Of a stretch of DNA of 64,000 bases, positions 1-8,596 are shown one piece after another. Made by a program: the position numbers and the translations under genes. The DNA comes from Paraburkholderia caffeinitolerans (GTDB lineage: Bacteria > Pseudomonadota > Gammaproteobacteria > Burkholderiales > Burkholderiaceae). The stretch spans positions 22,627-86,626 of the forward strand of contig NZ_CADIKL010000037.1 of assembly GCF_902859945.1 (NCBI RefSeq), read 5' to 3'. Position 1 is the stretch's first letter. The number at the start of each line of letters is the position of its first letter. The notes under the pieces were generated by a model, which was given only the letters and a program-made list of their open reading frames with translations, had not been told where the DNA came from and did not search any database.

Positions 1-242
1 GCATTGCCAGCTTCGGTGATGACCGCCCCTCCATAGGAGTGTCCGACGAGGAGCACCGGCCCCTGGATCTGGGCAATCATTTTTCGCGTTCGCTCGGCGT
101 CGTCGGCAAGCGACGTCAGCGGCAGTTCAACGGCGTGCAGCGCCGGATAGCCCTTGCGCGCCAACTCGACAATGACCTTACTCCAGTGTGCAGCGCCGCC
201 CCAAAAGCCGTGGACAAGCAGAATTGCGGGTTTGGTACTCAT
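1..242 (-). CDS. Alpha/beta hydrolase fold protein (3' end outside window)
   Basis: Reading the minus strand from the ATG at 242 gives a protein starting MSTKPAILLVHGFWGGAAHW and reaching a GHSYGG nucleophile elbow near residue 70 before the window edge. The HGFWGG oxyanion loop followed by G-x-S-x-G is the standard start of small alpha/beta hydrolases of the EstC/salicylate-esterase type. The Ser is the predicted nucleophile; the catalytic Asp and His lie outside the window. The substrate cannot be told. It diverges from the AraC remnant at 487, and both would be driven from the 243-486 gap. Confidence 0.8.
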   Translation of the reverse strand, partial: MSTKPAILLVHGFWGGAAHWSKVIVELARKGYPALHAVELPLTSLADDAERTRKMIAQIQGPVLLVGHSYGGAVITEAGN

Positions 243-275
243 GTGGTTGCTCCTTTGGCTAGTTGCCAATTTCCA

Positions 276-456
276 CCGATGAAAGGTGTCCAGCGTTAGT
301 CCGGTGCTGAGTTGGGACGACGCGCGACGGAGTGCTCCCGTGGTCGACATGCATCTGGACAAGCCTGCGTCGACAGACGAAATTATTGGGTGATGAACAT
401 GGAAAAGCCATGACCATAACGCCAAAAATTATGCTGAAACGCCAATGAAAGGTGTC
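276..456. repeat. Pair of 15-bp direct repeats, 166 bp apart
   Basis: The motif CC(G/A)ATGAAAGGTGTC occurs at 276-290 and 442-456 with one mismatch, so the last 12 bases are identical. The repeats bracket a non-coding segment that is more AT-rich than its surroundings. They may be regulator half-sites or paired internal repeats of a mobile-element end. No transposase is visible nearby, so neither reading is proven. Confidence 0.5.
418..445 (+). promoter_or_regulatory. AACGCCAA direct repeat, possible AraC-type operator
   Basis: AACGCCAA occurs at 418-425 and again at 438-445, 20 bp apart start to start, with AT-rich DNA between. Two same-strand half-sites about two helical turns apart is the usual geometry for AraC-family activators. 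The site lies 40-70 bp upstream of a truncated AraC-type gene and could serve either that gene or the divergent hydrolase. Function is inference from spacing and position. Confidence 0.35.
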
Positions 457-486
457 AGGCGAGGATATTCCTGGGGGGCAACCGGC

Positions 487-825
487 ATGCATTCGATTGA
501 TGTGTTCTCTGAAATCTATGCGCGCACGGTCATGCAGGGGCGCGTGATCGGGGCGACGACTATCGGCAGGCGCAAGCCGCTCTGTTTAGACGAAGCGGGT
601 TTATCCGGCGTGTACATTCATGTTGTCCAGGAAGGCGCCTGCCGACGTCACGTCGATGGACGAAAGCCCGGTGCAATGTTGGTTCCGGGCGAAGTGGTGG
701 CCGTGACGACTGCACGATCGCACCGGATCGAACTCCTGGAGCAATCCGGAGGATTCCTTGCCGAAAATTCCGCTAACGTGTGCAATTCAAAACGTCACCA
801 ACCGCCCAGAGGAAATACGACATGA
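487..825 (+). pseudogene. Truncated AraC-family regulator (N-terminal cupin only)
   Basis: The reading frame starting MHSIDVFSEIYARTV resembles the N-terminal ligand-binding cupin (cupin_6 type) of AraC-family regulators: a conserved start, a beta-rich core with VVQEGACRRHVDG, and the LVPGEVVAV turn before SHRIE. Homology fades after about residue 75, and the frame stops at 112 residues where a full regulator has about 300. No helix-turn-helix domain follows in any frame. The stop overlaps the start of the VOC gene as ATGA, so a deletion probably removed the rest of the regulator. It might still be translated, but it cannot bind DNA as an AraC protein. Confidence 0.6.
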
Positions 826-1220
826 TTTCGCATGTTTTTGTCGGCGTTAACGACTTTGACCGTGCCTTCAAATTCTATTCGGCCGTTATGACCGAACTCG
901 GGCATAAACTGAAGTTCTGCGAGTTCGATCAACCTTGGGCGGGCTGGATGGCCGAGGGAATGCCCCGGCCGCTCTTCATTGTTGGCAGGCCGTACGACGG
1001 GAACGCGGCAGAACGCGGGAATGGCCAAATGGTGGCGCTGCTCGCGCCCGATCGTCGATCAGTCGACAACGCGTACGCTAGCGCGCTGGCAAACGAGGGT
1101 TCGTGCGAGGGCGCACCGGGTTTGAGAACTCACTACCACCCCGATTATTACGGGGCGTATTTCCGGGATCCGGAAGGAAACAAGATTGGCGTTTGCTGTC
1201 ACGATCCCGAGCCACGGTAG
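822..1220 (+). CDS. VOC superfamily (glyoxalase-like) protein
   Basis: This 132-residue protein starts MISHVFVGVNDFDRAFKFY, the typical first beta-alpha unit of the vicinal oxygen chelate fold, and ends with the matching second unit (YYGAYFRDPEGNKIGVCCHD). The C-terminal Glu of DPEGN is the usual metal ligand position, so a metal-dependent lyase, isomerase or resistance role is possible. The start at 822 has AGAGGA upstream and is preferred over an in-frame codon at 780 that lacks a ribosome site. It overlaps the AraC remnant by four bases. Substrate unknown. Confidence 0.85.
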   Translation: MISHVFVGVNDFDRAFKFYSAVMTELGHKLKFCEFDQPWAGWMAEGMPRPLFIVGRPYDGNAAERGNGQMVALLAPDRRSVDNAYASALANEGSCEGAPGLRTHYHPDYYGAYFRDPEGNKIGVCCHDPEPR

Positions 1221-1311
1221 GTGTAGCGAGATCTTCAATGCCGCAGCGATGGCGCCATGAAGCCAGATCACTCAATCGGACTTACTCATCTCGAGGCCGG
1301 AGGTAGCCCTG

Positions 1312-2220
1312 TCATTCGCCAGCAGGGCTAGCGTCCATGCGCAGCGCTTCAACTACCACCGCGAGAGCTCTCGAGAATTCGCGGCGAGCCGGATAGAAGA
1401 TATGAGGCCCCGGGAAGGTCGGGAACCAGTCTTCAAGCACGTACACGAGCCGTCCGGCTGCGACATGAGGCTGTGCGAGGTCCTCCGGCACGAACGCGAG
1501 CCCGGCGCCGTCGATTGCGGCGTTCAGCATCTGATACGTGCCATTGAACGTGCATTGCCCGTCCACGCGCACCTGAATTTCCTTCTTGCCCTTTCTCAGT
1601 TCCCACGCGTACAGGCCACCGCGCGTCGGCAATCTCAGCGTAATGCAGTTGTGGTGAAGCAGGTCCTTCGGTTGCCTCGGCGCCGGATGCATTTTGACGT
1701 ACGCCGGTGAAGCGACAATCGCCAGACGCGCATCGGGGCCGATGCGAACCGCGATCATGTCCTTCGCGACCTGATTGCCCCAGCGCACGCCAATATCGAA
1801 CCGATCCGCGACGATGTCGGAAAGGCCATAGTCCACCACGATTTCGATCTTGATGTCCGGATAGTCCGGAAGGACTTTTGACAAACGCGGCCAGAGAATC
1901 GAATCGATTGCGTAGTCGGTGGCCGTTATGCGGATGGTGCCAGCGGGTTTCTCGCGTGTTTCGACCACCGCAGCGAGTTCGTTTTCGATCTCCTCCAGCC
2001 GCGGCGCAACCGTTTTCAACAGGCGCTCGCCGGCGGCGGTCGGCGCCACACTACGCGTGGTGCGGCTGAGAAGCCGGACGCCCATTCGTGCTTCCAGCCC
2101 ACGCAGCGTATGGCTTAGCGCGCTTTGCGTTACCCCGAGTTTCGCTGCGGCGCGTGTAAAGCTGCCTTCTTGGGCGACCGCGATGAAGGCCAGCAGGTCA
2201 GTGACGTTCTCACGCAGCAT
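1312..2220 (-). CDS. LysR-family transcriptional regulator
   Basis: The 302-residue protein has the LysR winged helix-turn-helix at residues 5-65 (FTRAAAKLGVTQSALSHTLR, then LLSRTTRSVAPTAAGERLL) followed by a periplasmic-binding-protein-like effector domain. The length is normal for the family. It is divergent from the CMD-family/cupin pair at 2331-3080 with only 110 bp between, the usual arrangement in which a LysR protein controls the neighbouring operon and itself. The inducer cannot be deduced. Confidence 0.92.
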   Translation of the reverse strand: MLRENVTDLLAFIAVAQEGSFTRAAAKLGVTQSALSHTLRGLEARMGVRLLSRTTRSVAPTAAGERLLKTVAPRLEEIENELAAVVETREKPAGTIRITATDYAIDSILWPRLSKVLPDYPDIKIEIVVDYGLSDIVADRFDIGVRWGNQVAKDMIAVRIGPDARLAIVASPAYVKMHPAPRQPKDLLHHNCITLRLPTRGGLYAWELRKGKKEIQVRVDGQCTFNGTYQMLNAAIDGAGLAFVPEDLAQPHVAAGRLVYVLEDWFPTFPGPHIFYPARREFSRALAVVVEALRMDASPAGE

Positions 2221-2330
2221 TGATGAATCTCGCTCATAGGTCTTAGTTCATTCTAGCGTCTAGTCGGTCGCGCCGGCCAACTCCAGAATGGCATGGACAC
2301 ATTGACGATGCTGAATCAAGGAGAGGCACG

Positions 2331-2663
2331 ATGTCCACCAAACCCACCGCCGCGCGCCAGTCGTTCGGCGATCTGGCGCCCAAGCTGGCCGAGCTCAGCG
2401 ATGAAGTGCTATTCGGCGACGTCTGGGAGCGTCCCCAGTTGTCGAAGCGCGATCGCAGCCTGGTGACTTGCGCAGCGCTCATTGCACTTGGCAAGACCGA
2501 GCAGATGAACTTCCATGTTCCACGCGCCATCGAGAACGGCGTCACGCGCGATGAGCTCATTGAACTGACCACCCATCTCGCGTTCTACGCGGGCTGGCCC
2601 AATGCCATGTCGACCGTGTCGAAGCTCAAGGAGCTTTTCCCGGTCGCGAAGACTGACAACTGA
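2331..2663 (+). CDS. Carboxymuconolactone decarboxylase family protein
   Basis: The 110-residue protein matches the small all-helical CMD/AhpD family: DRSLVTCAALIALGK, then a helix ending in ELIELTTHLAFYAGWPNAM. It has only one Cys in the region where AhpD has CxxC, so it is unlikely to be a peroxidase. GGAGAGG lies six to eight bases before the ATG. It is followed after 9 bp by a cupin gene; this CMD-cupin pair beside a divergent LysR is common in proteobacteria and is often linked to quinone or carbonyl stress. Exact reaction unknown. Confidence 0.88.
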   Translation: MSTKPTAARQSFGDLAPKLAELSDEVLFGDVWERPQLSKRDRSLVTCAALIALGKTEQMNFHVPRAIENGVTRDELIELTTHLAFYAGWPNAMSTVSKLKELFPVAKTDN

Positions 2664-2672
2664 GGAGGCGAG

Positions 2673-3080
2673 ATGGAACTGAAGAGACCCGGTTCACAGC
2701 CGTCGATTAAAGGTCCCGCCGAATGGTTTACCGGCACCGTGCGTATCGACCCGCTGAACGCTCCGCCAGCGCCTGCCCGGGTGTCATGCGCAAGCGTGAC
2801 GTTCGAACCCGGCGCAAGATCGAACTGGCACACGCATCCGCTTGGACAAACCTTGCTCGTGACGGCCGGCTGCGGCTGGACGCAGTGCGAAGGCGAAGCC
2901 ATCGTCGCAATCCGCGCGGGCGATGTGATCTGGTGTCCGCCAGGCCACAAGCATTGGCACGGTGCGTCGCCAACGACCTCCATGACACATATCGCAATCC
3001 AGGAGGCGCTGGACGGCAAGAACGTCGAGTGGCTGGAGCCCGTGACGGACGAGCAATACCTCGCCGGGCCGCCGCAGTGA
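2673..3080 (+). CDS. Cupin-domain protein
   Basis: This 135-residue single-domain cupin carries motif 1 (HTHPLGQTLLVTAG) and motif 2 (PPGHKHWHGA), with the His residues expected to bind a metal. GAGGAGGCG sits just upstream of the ATG, and the gene follows the CMD-family gene by 9 bp, so the two are almost certainly co-transcribed. Proteins of this type are usually annotated as cupins without known substrate. It ends 25 bp before a convergent membrane-protein gene. Confidence 0.88.
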   Translation: MELKRPGSQPSIKGPAEWFTGTVRIDPLNAPPAPARVSCASVTFEPGARSNWHTHPLGQTLLVTAGCGWTQCEGEAIVAIRAGDVIWCPPGHKHWHGASPTTSMTHIAIQEALDGKNVEWLEPVTDEQYLAGPPQ

Positions 3081-3105
3081 TTGCGGTATCCGGGCTGGCG
3101 GACAA

Positions 3106-3507
3106 CTATCCGACAAACCGAGCCCAAACCGCACGAATGCGCCGCGCGCGATCTTCAAGGAGATATGAGGCGATCAGTGCGAGCAGTCCTGAGAGGATCC
3201 CCGTCATGATGTGCTCGACGACGGGAATACGGTAGTGGCTCTTGTGCGAGTAGGCGTCGCCCAGCGTGGTCAGGCAGCCGACGATGAGTGCATTGCCGTA
3301 TCGATGCGCATAGAGTTTTGCCGCCGGCGTGAAAGTTAGCAGTACGGCCAGAATTCCGGTGAGCAGTCCGGTATGGAGGGCAATCGTCCAGTGGGCGAGA
3401 CTCGTGACATTGCCCCAGCTACCCGGCATGCAGGTCATGCACGCGCTGGTGGGCTGCCAGAAACGCTGGACGAACAGCCGGGCGCGGCGCTTCCATTCTC
3501 CTGACAT
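3106..3507 (-). CDS. Small integral membrane protein of unknown function
   Basis: The 133-residue protein has two or three predicted membrane segments (around ALHTGLLTGILAVLLTF and HIMTGILSGLLALIASYLL) separated by a short loop with HRYGNALIVGCLTTLGDAYSH. The termini are basic and cytoplasm-like. I do not recognise a named family with certainty. It is a single gene convergent with the cupin gene, and codon use is like the neighbours, so it appears to be a real gene. Confidence 0.7.
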   Translation of the reverse strand: MSGEWKRRARLFVQRFWQPTSACMTCMPGSWGNVTSLAHWTIALHTGLLTGILAVLLTFTPAAKLYAHRYGNALIVGCLTTLGDAYSHKSHYRIPVVEHIMTGILSGLLALIASYLLEDRARRIRAVWARFVG

Positions 3508-3665
3508 GATGTATTCCCCGTCGCGATCCCGTTATCGACTCCGCTAGACGTTTCGCCAGCGTACTCTTGAGTTTCAAGGTCTGTATCGGGTGGTTCGATT
3601 GTTAAAGCCGATCGGACGGTCCACCTGCATGGCGAAACAGTCGCCGGCGTCGTGTTCTCATTTGA

Positions 3666-4571
3666 TTACCCATCGAGCGCCACAGGGCGATTCAGATATT
3701 CGCCGAGAAATTCAACGAACAGCCGTACCTTTGCTGACAAGTTAAGCCGCTCGGGATAGGTGGCGTAAATATCGGCGGCCGGCAGCGACCAGTCCGAGAG
3801 GACCTGGACCAGCAAACCCCGCGCGATGGCGGTCCGCACGTCCCACTCCGAACGAACCAGCACGCCGTGACCGTCAATCGCCCAACGCAAGGTCGCCTCA
3901 CCGTCGTTGCTGCTCATGACGCCATGCACCTTGACGAGTTCGTGCCGCTTTCCTTTCGTGAAGTGCCAGGTTCCGTAAGCGGTATCGTTTTCGCGCAACA
4001 CGATGCAAGCGTGGTTGCGAAGGTCGCCGGGTGCTTTCGGTAGACCATGCTTGTTCAGGTAGTCCGGGGATGCGCAGACGAAGCGCCGGTTCAACGCAAG
4101 TCGCTTGCCCACCACCCGTTGATCGGGAAGCTCGCCAAACCGGATGCCCACGTCGTATGCCGTTTCCGCGAGATTCATCGGACGGTCGGTGAGTTCCAGC
4201 TGGATCTCGACCTCGGGGTAACGATGCCGAAACTCGGATAGCGCGGGAACGATATGGCGGCGGCCGAAGCCGAACGTCGCGTTCACCTTCAGCAGTCCTT
4301 GCGGGTAGTCCCGACTGCTAGAAACTATCCTCTCGAGTTCCTGAACCTGCTCCAGCAACCGCGATCCTGTTGTGAGGTAGACCTCGCCTTCGTGCGTCAT
4401 CGCGAGCCGCCGCGTGGTTCGGTTCAGGAGCTTGACGCCGAGACGCCGCTCAATCTGGCTGAGCCGCGCGCTCACTGCCGGCGGCGTCACGCCCAGCTCG
4501 CGCGCCAGCGCAGACAGGCTGCCCTGCGTCACCAGCCGTGCAAAGAAATCGAGGTCCGCAATCGGATCCAT
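3666..4571 (-). CDS. LysR-family regulator divergent from the leuCD-like operon
   Basis: The 301-residue LysR protein has its helix-turn-helix in residues 5-62 (SLSALARELGVTPPAVSARLS) and the conserved LLNRTTRRLAMTHEG wing, then an effector domain. It resembles the large CrgA/DsdC-like subgroup. It diverges from the LeuC/LeuD/transporter genes across a 111-bp AT-rich gap, so it is the likely activator of that operon, responding to its carboxylic acid substrate. Confidence 0.92.
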   Translation of the reverse strand: MDPIADLDFFARLVTQGSLSALARELGVTPPAVSARLSQIERRLGVKLLNRTTRRLAMTHEGEVYLTTGSRLLEQVQELERIVSSSRDYPQGLLKVNATFGFGRRHIVPALSEFRHRYPEVEIQLELTDRPMNLAETAYDVGIRFGELPDQRVVGKRLALNRRFVCASPDYLNKHGLPKAPGDLRNHACIVLRENDTAYGTWHFTKGKRHELVKVHGVMSSNDGEATLRWAIDGHGVLVRSEWDVRTAIARGLLVQVLSDWSLPAADIYATYPERLNLSAKVRLFVEFLGEYLNRPVALDG

Positions 4572-4682
4572 TTTAAAGTTTAATTTAATAATAGGTTAAG
4601 CCAGCATCGATTTTAGCGCGCCACCCACCGAATTACACTACCCGAAACGTCCGGCAAGGGCGGTCAGGAGAGTGGAGAAACG
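4572..4682. promoter_or_regulatory. AT-rich divergent promoter region between lysR and leuC-like gene
   Basis: This 111-bp gap contains a run of A and T at 4572-4596 that stands out in very GC-rich DNA and must hold the promoters for both directions. I could not fix a single convincing -35/-10 pair or a unique T-N11-A LysR box. GGAGA just before the ATG at 4683 is a good ribosome site. Confidence 0.5.
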
Positions 4683-6095
4683 ATGGGAAAGACGCTTTAT
4701 CAAAAGATTGTGGATAGCCACACGGTGTTCCGGGTCGATGCGCAGCACGTTGCGCTTTACGCCGACCTGCACATCATGAACGAGTACACGAGTCCGCAGG
4801 CATTCGCCGGGCTTGCCGAAAAGAACTTGCCGGTACGCTGCCCGGAAAAGCAGATGGGTGTCGTCGATCACGTGATTCCGACGCATCCCGTTTCCGTGGA
4901 CAAGCGCACGATATTGATCGACGCTGCGGCGCATCAGGCCGCCAACTTCACCCACAACTGCAAGAAGCACGGCATTCACTTGTTCGATGTGAAGGATCGT
5001 GAGCAAGGCATCGAGCACGTGGTTGCACCCGAGATCGGGCTCATCCGTCCTGGGATGGTCGTGCTGTGCGGAGACAGCCATACGACTACGTATGGAGCGT
5101 TGGGCGCGCTCGGGTTCGGCATCGGGACGTCGGAAGTCGAACATGTGCTTGCCACGCAAACGCTGATTTATCGCGTGGCCCGCGATATGCGGATCGTGGT
5201 CGACGGCACATTGCCAATGGGTACCACGTCCAAAGACCTGGTGTTGTACATCATCTCGAAGATTGGTGCGCAAGGCGCGCGAGGTTTCGTTGTCGAGTAC
5301 GCCGGGCAAGGCATCGAAGCGCTCTCGGCTGAAGCCCGCATGACCTTGTGCAACATGACGGTCGAGGCGGGCGCTCGGGGCGCGCTCATCGCACCCGACG
5401 CGACTACGGTTCGTTACGTGGCCGAGCGTATGAAAGGGCTGAGCGACGCTGACGTGCAAGCAGCAGCGAAGCAATGGCCCGAGTCCAAGTCGGATGCGGA
5501 CGCAGCCTTCGACGTCACACACCGTTTCGACGCAACCGATGTCGCGCCGTTCGTGACATGGGGTACCAGCCCCGACCAGGCGATTCCAGTGACCGCCAAT
5601 ATTCCGCGTTTGCCGGAAGGTCCCGGTGAAAGCCTCAACGCGTCGAAAGCGCTTAACTACATGGGGCTGCAGGCGGGGCAGGCTGTCGACGGCCTTGCCA
5701 TCGATCACGTATTTATCGGCTCCTGCACGAACGCGCGTATTGAAGATCTGCGTGCGGTTGCCGATGTCGTGCGGGGACGCAAAGTCGCGCCGTCGGTTCG
5801 TGCAATGGTCGTGCCGGGTTCGGGGCGTGTTCGCGAGCAGGCCGAAATAGAGGGCATTGCAAAAACGCTCATCGACGCAGGTTTCGAATGGCGGCAGCCC
5901 GGTTGTTCGATGTGCCTCGCCATGAACGACGACATTCTGAAGCCGGGGCAACGCTGTGCCTCGACCACCAACCGAAACTTCGAAGGCCGCCAGGGCCGTG
6001 GCGCGCGCACGCATCTCATGAGCCCGGCGATGGCTGCTGCTGCTGCGCTCGCAGGACACATTGTCGATGTACGCAAGGAGTTCGCGCATGTTTAA
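4683..6095 (+). CDS. leuC: LeuC-type hydro-lyase large subunit (3-isopropylmalate dehydratase-like)
   Basis: The 470-residue protein aligns with LeuC along its whole length. It has GDSHTTTYGALGALGFGIGTSEVEHVL in pieces, GSCTNARIEDLRA and GCSMCLAMN; Cys348, Cys408 and Cys411 are the expected 4Fe-4S ligands. The early substrate-loop region (DHVIPTHPVSVDKR) differs from canonical LeuC (DHNVSTQ type). It overlaps the small subunit by eight bases and is followed by a 2-hydroxycarboxylate transporter, not by leuB, so it is probably a catabolic paralogue. Candidate reactions are hydration or dehydration of a malate derivative such as citramalate, citraconate or maleate; the true substrate is unknown. 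Confidence 0.85.
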   Translation: MGKTLYQKIVDSHTVFRVDAQHVALYADLHIMNEYTSPQAFAGLAEKNLPVRCPEKQMGVVDHVIPTHPVSVDKRTILIDAAAHQAANFTHNCKKHGIHLFDVKDREQGIEHVVAPEIGLIRPGMVVLCGDSHTTTYGALGALGFGIGTSEVEHVLATQTLIYRVARDMRIVVDGTLPMGTTSKDLVLYIISKIGAQGARGFVVEYAGQGIEALSAEARMTLCNMTVEAGARGALIAPDATTVRYVAERMKGLSDADVQAAAKQWPESKSDADAAFDVTHRFDATDVAPFVTWGTSPDQAIPVTANIPRLPEGPGESLNASKALNYMGLQAGQAVDGLAIDHVFIGSCTNARIEDLRAVADVVRGRKVAPSVRAMVVPGSGRVREQAEIEGIAKTLIDAGFEWRQPGCSMCLAMNDDILKPGQRCASTTNRNFEGRQGRGARTHLMSPAMAAAAALAGHIVDVRKEFAHV

Positions 6096-6732
6096 GCATT
6101 CCATCATTAGCGGCGTTGCCGCGCCGCTGCCGCTCGACAATCTGGACACCGACCAGATCATGCCCAAGCAGTTTCTGCTGGGAATCGATAAATCGGGTCT
6201 TGCGAAAGGGGTGTTGCACGACTTGCGCATTGACGCTGCAAGCGGCCTTCCGCGTCAAGCGTTCGTGCTCAACAAGCCCGAATATCAGCATGCGCGCATT
6301 CTCGTGGCGGGCGCGAATTTCGGCTGTGGCTCGAGTCGCGAGCACGCGGTTTGGGGTTTGCAACAAGCGGGATTCGACGCGGTCATTGCGCCGAGTTTTG
6401 GAGAGATCTTCTACTTCAATTCGCTTAACAATCGGCTGTTGCTAATCATGCTGGACGCGGAGGCTGTCGGCCAATTGACTGCCTTGGTCGGCCAGCCGGA
6501 GACGAGCGCGCTGATCATCGATCTTGAGAATCAAATGGTCGTGGCGGCGAACGGTTCGCAATATCCGTTCGATTTGCCCGCAAGACAAAAGCGCATGTTA
6601 ATCGAGGGTCTCGACATGATCGGCATGACGCTCAGCGAAGGCGCGCTGATCGACCAGTTCGAGTCGCGTCATCACGCGGAGCACCCGTGGATGACGATCG
6701 ATCTTCCGAAGCAGCAACGCGCAGCGAGATAA
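6088..6732 (+). CDS. leuD: LeuD-type hydro-lyase small subunit
   Basis: The 214-residue small subunit shows the swivelling-domain hallmarks LDTDQIMPKQFL and NFGCGSSREHAVWGLQ, and pairs with the large subunit to make one aconitase-family enzyme. The start is set at 6088 because AAGGAG lies seven bases upstream inside the leuC end and the ATG overlaps the leuC stop (ATGTTTAA); an upstream in-frame codon at 6061 has no such site. The overlap implies translational coupling. The same caution about substrate applies as for the large subunit. Confidence 0.87.
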   Translation: MFKHSIISGVAAPLPLDNLDTDQIMPKQFLLGIDKSGLAKGVLHDLRIDAASGLPRQAFVLNKPEYQHARILVAGANFGCGSSREHAVWGLQQAGFDAVIAPSFGEIFYFNSLNNRLLLIMLDAEAVGQLTALVGQPETSALIIDLENQMVVAANGSQYPFDLPARQKRMLIEGLDMIGMTLSEGALIDQFESRHHAEHPWMTIDLPKQQRAAR

Positions 6733-6816
6733 GAGGCGCGCGAAGCGTCCTTCTTCATGGGCGAATTCCGCATGGTGCGCCCATGAAACAGCTCACATTC
6801 AAATCAGGAGACATTG

Positions 6817-8139
6817 ATGGAAAGCTCTTCCGTACGCACCGCTGGCGTACCAACCGGGACTCTCGCAAAAATCAGGTTCACCACAATTGGCGGGATGCCC
6901 ATTGTGATGTTTGCGGCGCTAGCGCTGGTGACCGTCCTCGCAGCGCTAACCAAGCGGCTGCCGAACGACATGATCGGCGGCTTCGCGGTGCTGATGCTGT
7001 GCGGCCTTCTGCTTGGCGAAATCGGCGGCAGAATTCCGCTCTTCAAGCACATTGGCGGACCGGCTATCCTTTGCCTCTTCGTTCCTTCTGCATTGCTCGG
7101 CTATCAGGTGATGGACGACGCCATGCTCAAGGCGATCACCACGACCATGAAGACGGCAAACTTGCAGTACTTGTATATCGCCTGTCTGGTTGCCGGAAGC
7201 ATCCTTGGGATGAATCGCAAGATCCTTATTCAAGGATTCCTGAAGATGTTCATACCGTTGCTGGTGGGAACCGTTGCGGCAATCGGCGCTGGCATGGTGG
7301 CTGGCATCGCTTTCGGGTACGACGCAAAGCACGTCTTTTTCTACATCGTCATGCCGATTCTCGGCGGCGGCATTGGCGAGGGCATCCTGCCGCTCTCGAT
7401 CGGGTATTCGGAGATCACCGGGACCGCGCAGGGGCATCTTATTGCAATGATGGTGCCCGCCGCGCTGATCGGCAACGTTGTTGCAATCCTTGGCAGCGGT
7501 TTGCTTAAACGGTTTGGCGAGAAGCATCGCCGCTTCAGCGGCGATGGCATGCTGGTCAAAACCGGCGAGGATCAGGAACTTCTCAAGGCGCAAAAGGCGG
7601 AGTCGGCGCTGGATTTGCGGCTCATGGGCTTTGGCTTGCTGCTTGGCTGCACGCTTTTCATCCTGGGTAGCCTGCTGGCGCCGATTACCGGAATTCCAGG
7701 CCCGGTCCTGATGATCATTGCGGCCGCCGTCCTCAAGGTATGCCGGGGAATCCCGGAGTCGATGGAAGTTGGCGCTTATCAGATGTACAAGTTCATGTCG
7801 ACGAACCTGACTTTCGCAATCCTCGTCGGCTTGGGAGCGTTGTTTGTTTCCTGGGACAAGCTGATTGGGGCATTCTCGCCAGCCTACTTTGTCATCTGCA
7901 CGGTAACGGTGCTTGCCATGATCGTCTCGGGTTTCTTTGTCGGGGCTTGGCTCAAGTTGTATCCGGTCGAATCGGCGATTGTTACCGCCTGTCATAGCGG
8001 CTTGGGCGGAACCGGTGACGTTGCTATCCTTTCTTCCGCGAATCGCATGGGGTTGATGCCCTTCGCACAGATCTCGACTCGAATCGGTGGCGCCGGGATG
8101 GTTGTGTTCGCAACCTTGATGATGAAGTGGCTATCGTGA
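6817..8139 (+). CDS. 2-hydroxycarboxylate (CitS/MaeN-type) transporter
   Basis: The 440-residue membrane protein has about eleven hydrophobic segments and both diagnostic loops of the 2HCT family: GGGIGEG near residue 185 and GLGGTGDVAILSSANR near residue 395, followed by MPFAQISTRIGG. Members carry citrate, malate or lactate by sodium symport or exchange. AGGAG at 6806 fits the ATG at 6817 best, though a TTG at 6814 is in frame. Located 84 bp after leuD, it most likely imports the substrate of the LeuC/LeuD enzyme. Confidence 0.9.
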   Translation: MESSSVRTAGVPTGTLAKIRFTTIGGMPIVMFAALALVTVLAALTKRLPNDMIGGFAVLMLCGLLLGEIGGRIPLFKHIGGPAILCLFVPSALLGYQVMDDAMLKAITTTMKTANLQYLYIACLVAGSILGMNRKILIQGFLKMFIPLLVGTVAAIGAGMVAGIAFGYDAKHVFFYIVMPILGGGIGEGILPLSIGYSEITGTAQGHLIAMMVPAALIGNVVAILGSGLLKRFGEKHRRFSGDGMLVKTGEDQELLKAQKAESALDLRLMGFGLLLGCTLFILGSLLAPITGIPGPVLMIIAAAVLKVCRGIPESMEVGAYQMYKFMSTNLTFAILVGLGALFVSWDKLIGAFSPAYFVICTVTVLAMIVSGFFVGAWLKLYPVESAIVTACHSGLGGTGDVAILSSANRMGLMPFAQISTRIGGAGMVVFATLMMKWLS

Positions 8140-8170
8140 AAGATTGCCACCCGGTGTCAGGCGCTTCGCT

Positions 8171-8596
8171 TCAAACCCACTGATCGTTCGCAACCGTGCG
8201 CTCGCTGGCGGCGTTCTCCCCGGTATTCACAACGCCGCGCGGCTCGATCAGAAGCACTTTTACTTCGCCCAGCGCGCAGGGTTTGTGCTCGACGCCTTTC
8301 GGCACGACCGCCATTTGACCGGCGCGCAGCAGGATCGAACCTTTGCCCTGTGGGCCGCCGCGAAATTCGATGCGCAATTCGCCGTCCAGCACGATAAAGG
8401 TTTCATCGGTATCGCTGTGTTGGTGCCAGACGAATTCGCCCTCGAGCTTGACGACCTTGAATTGGTAATCGTTCATTTCCGCGACCACACGCGGTTGCCA
8501 GTGGCCGTCGATCAGGGCGATTTTGCTAACCAGGTCGATTGCTTCGCATTGGCCGCGCGCGGCGGGCGCAGTTTGGGAAGGCGTGGATGCAGACAT
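8171..8596 (-). CDS. Cupin-domain protein
   Basis: The 141-residue protein contains the cupin motif HQHSDTDETFIVLDGEL and the second motif VPKGVEHKP, with metal-binding His and Glu. The ATG at 8596 has GGAGAG just upstream and is preferred over an in-frame start at 8629. It is a lone gene, convergent with the transporter gene 31 bp away. Proteins of this size and pattern are often called mannose-6-phosphate-isomerase-like cupins, but no activity can be assigned. Confidence 0.85.
   Translation of the reverse strand: MSASTPSQTAPAARGQCEAIDLVSKIALIDGHWQPRVVAEMNDYQFKVVKLEGEFVWHQHSDTDETFIVLDGELRIEFRGGPQGKGSILLRAGQMAVVPKGVEHKPCALGEVKVLLIEPRGVVNTGENAASERTVANDQWV

Noticed and set aside
4638..6230. 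Minus-strand open frame of 530 codons opposite leuC
   Set aside because: It is antisense to a clearly conserved gene, rich in Arg and His as expected from a shadow frame in GC-rich DNA, and has no recognisable domain or ribosome site.
8152..8162. GGTGTCAGGCG also found at 451-461
   Set aside because: Only 11 bases match and the flanks differ, so chance is the simplest explanation.
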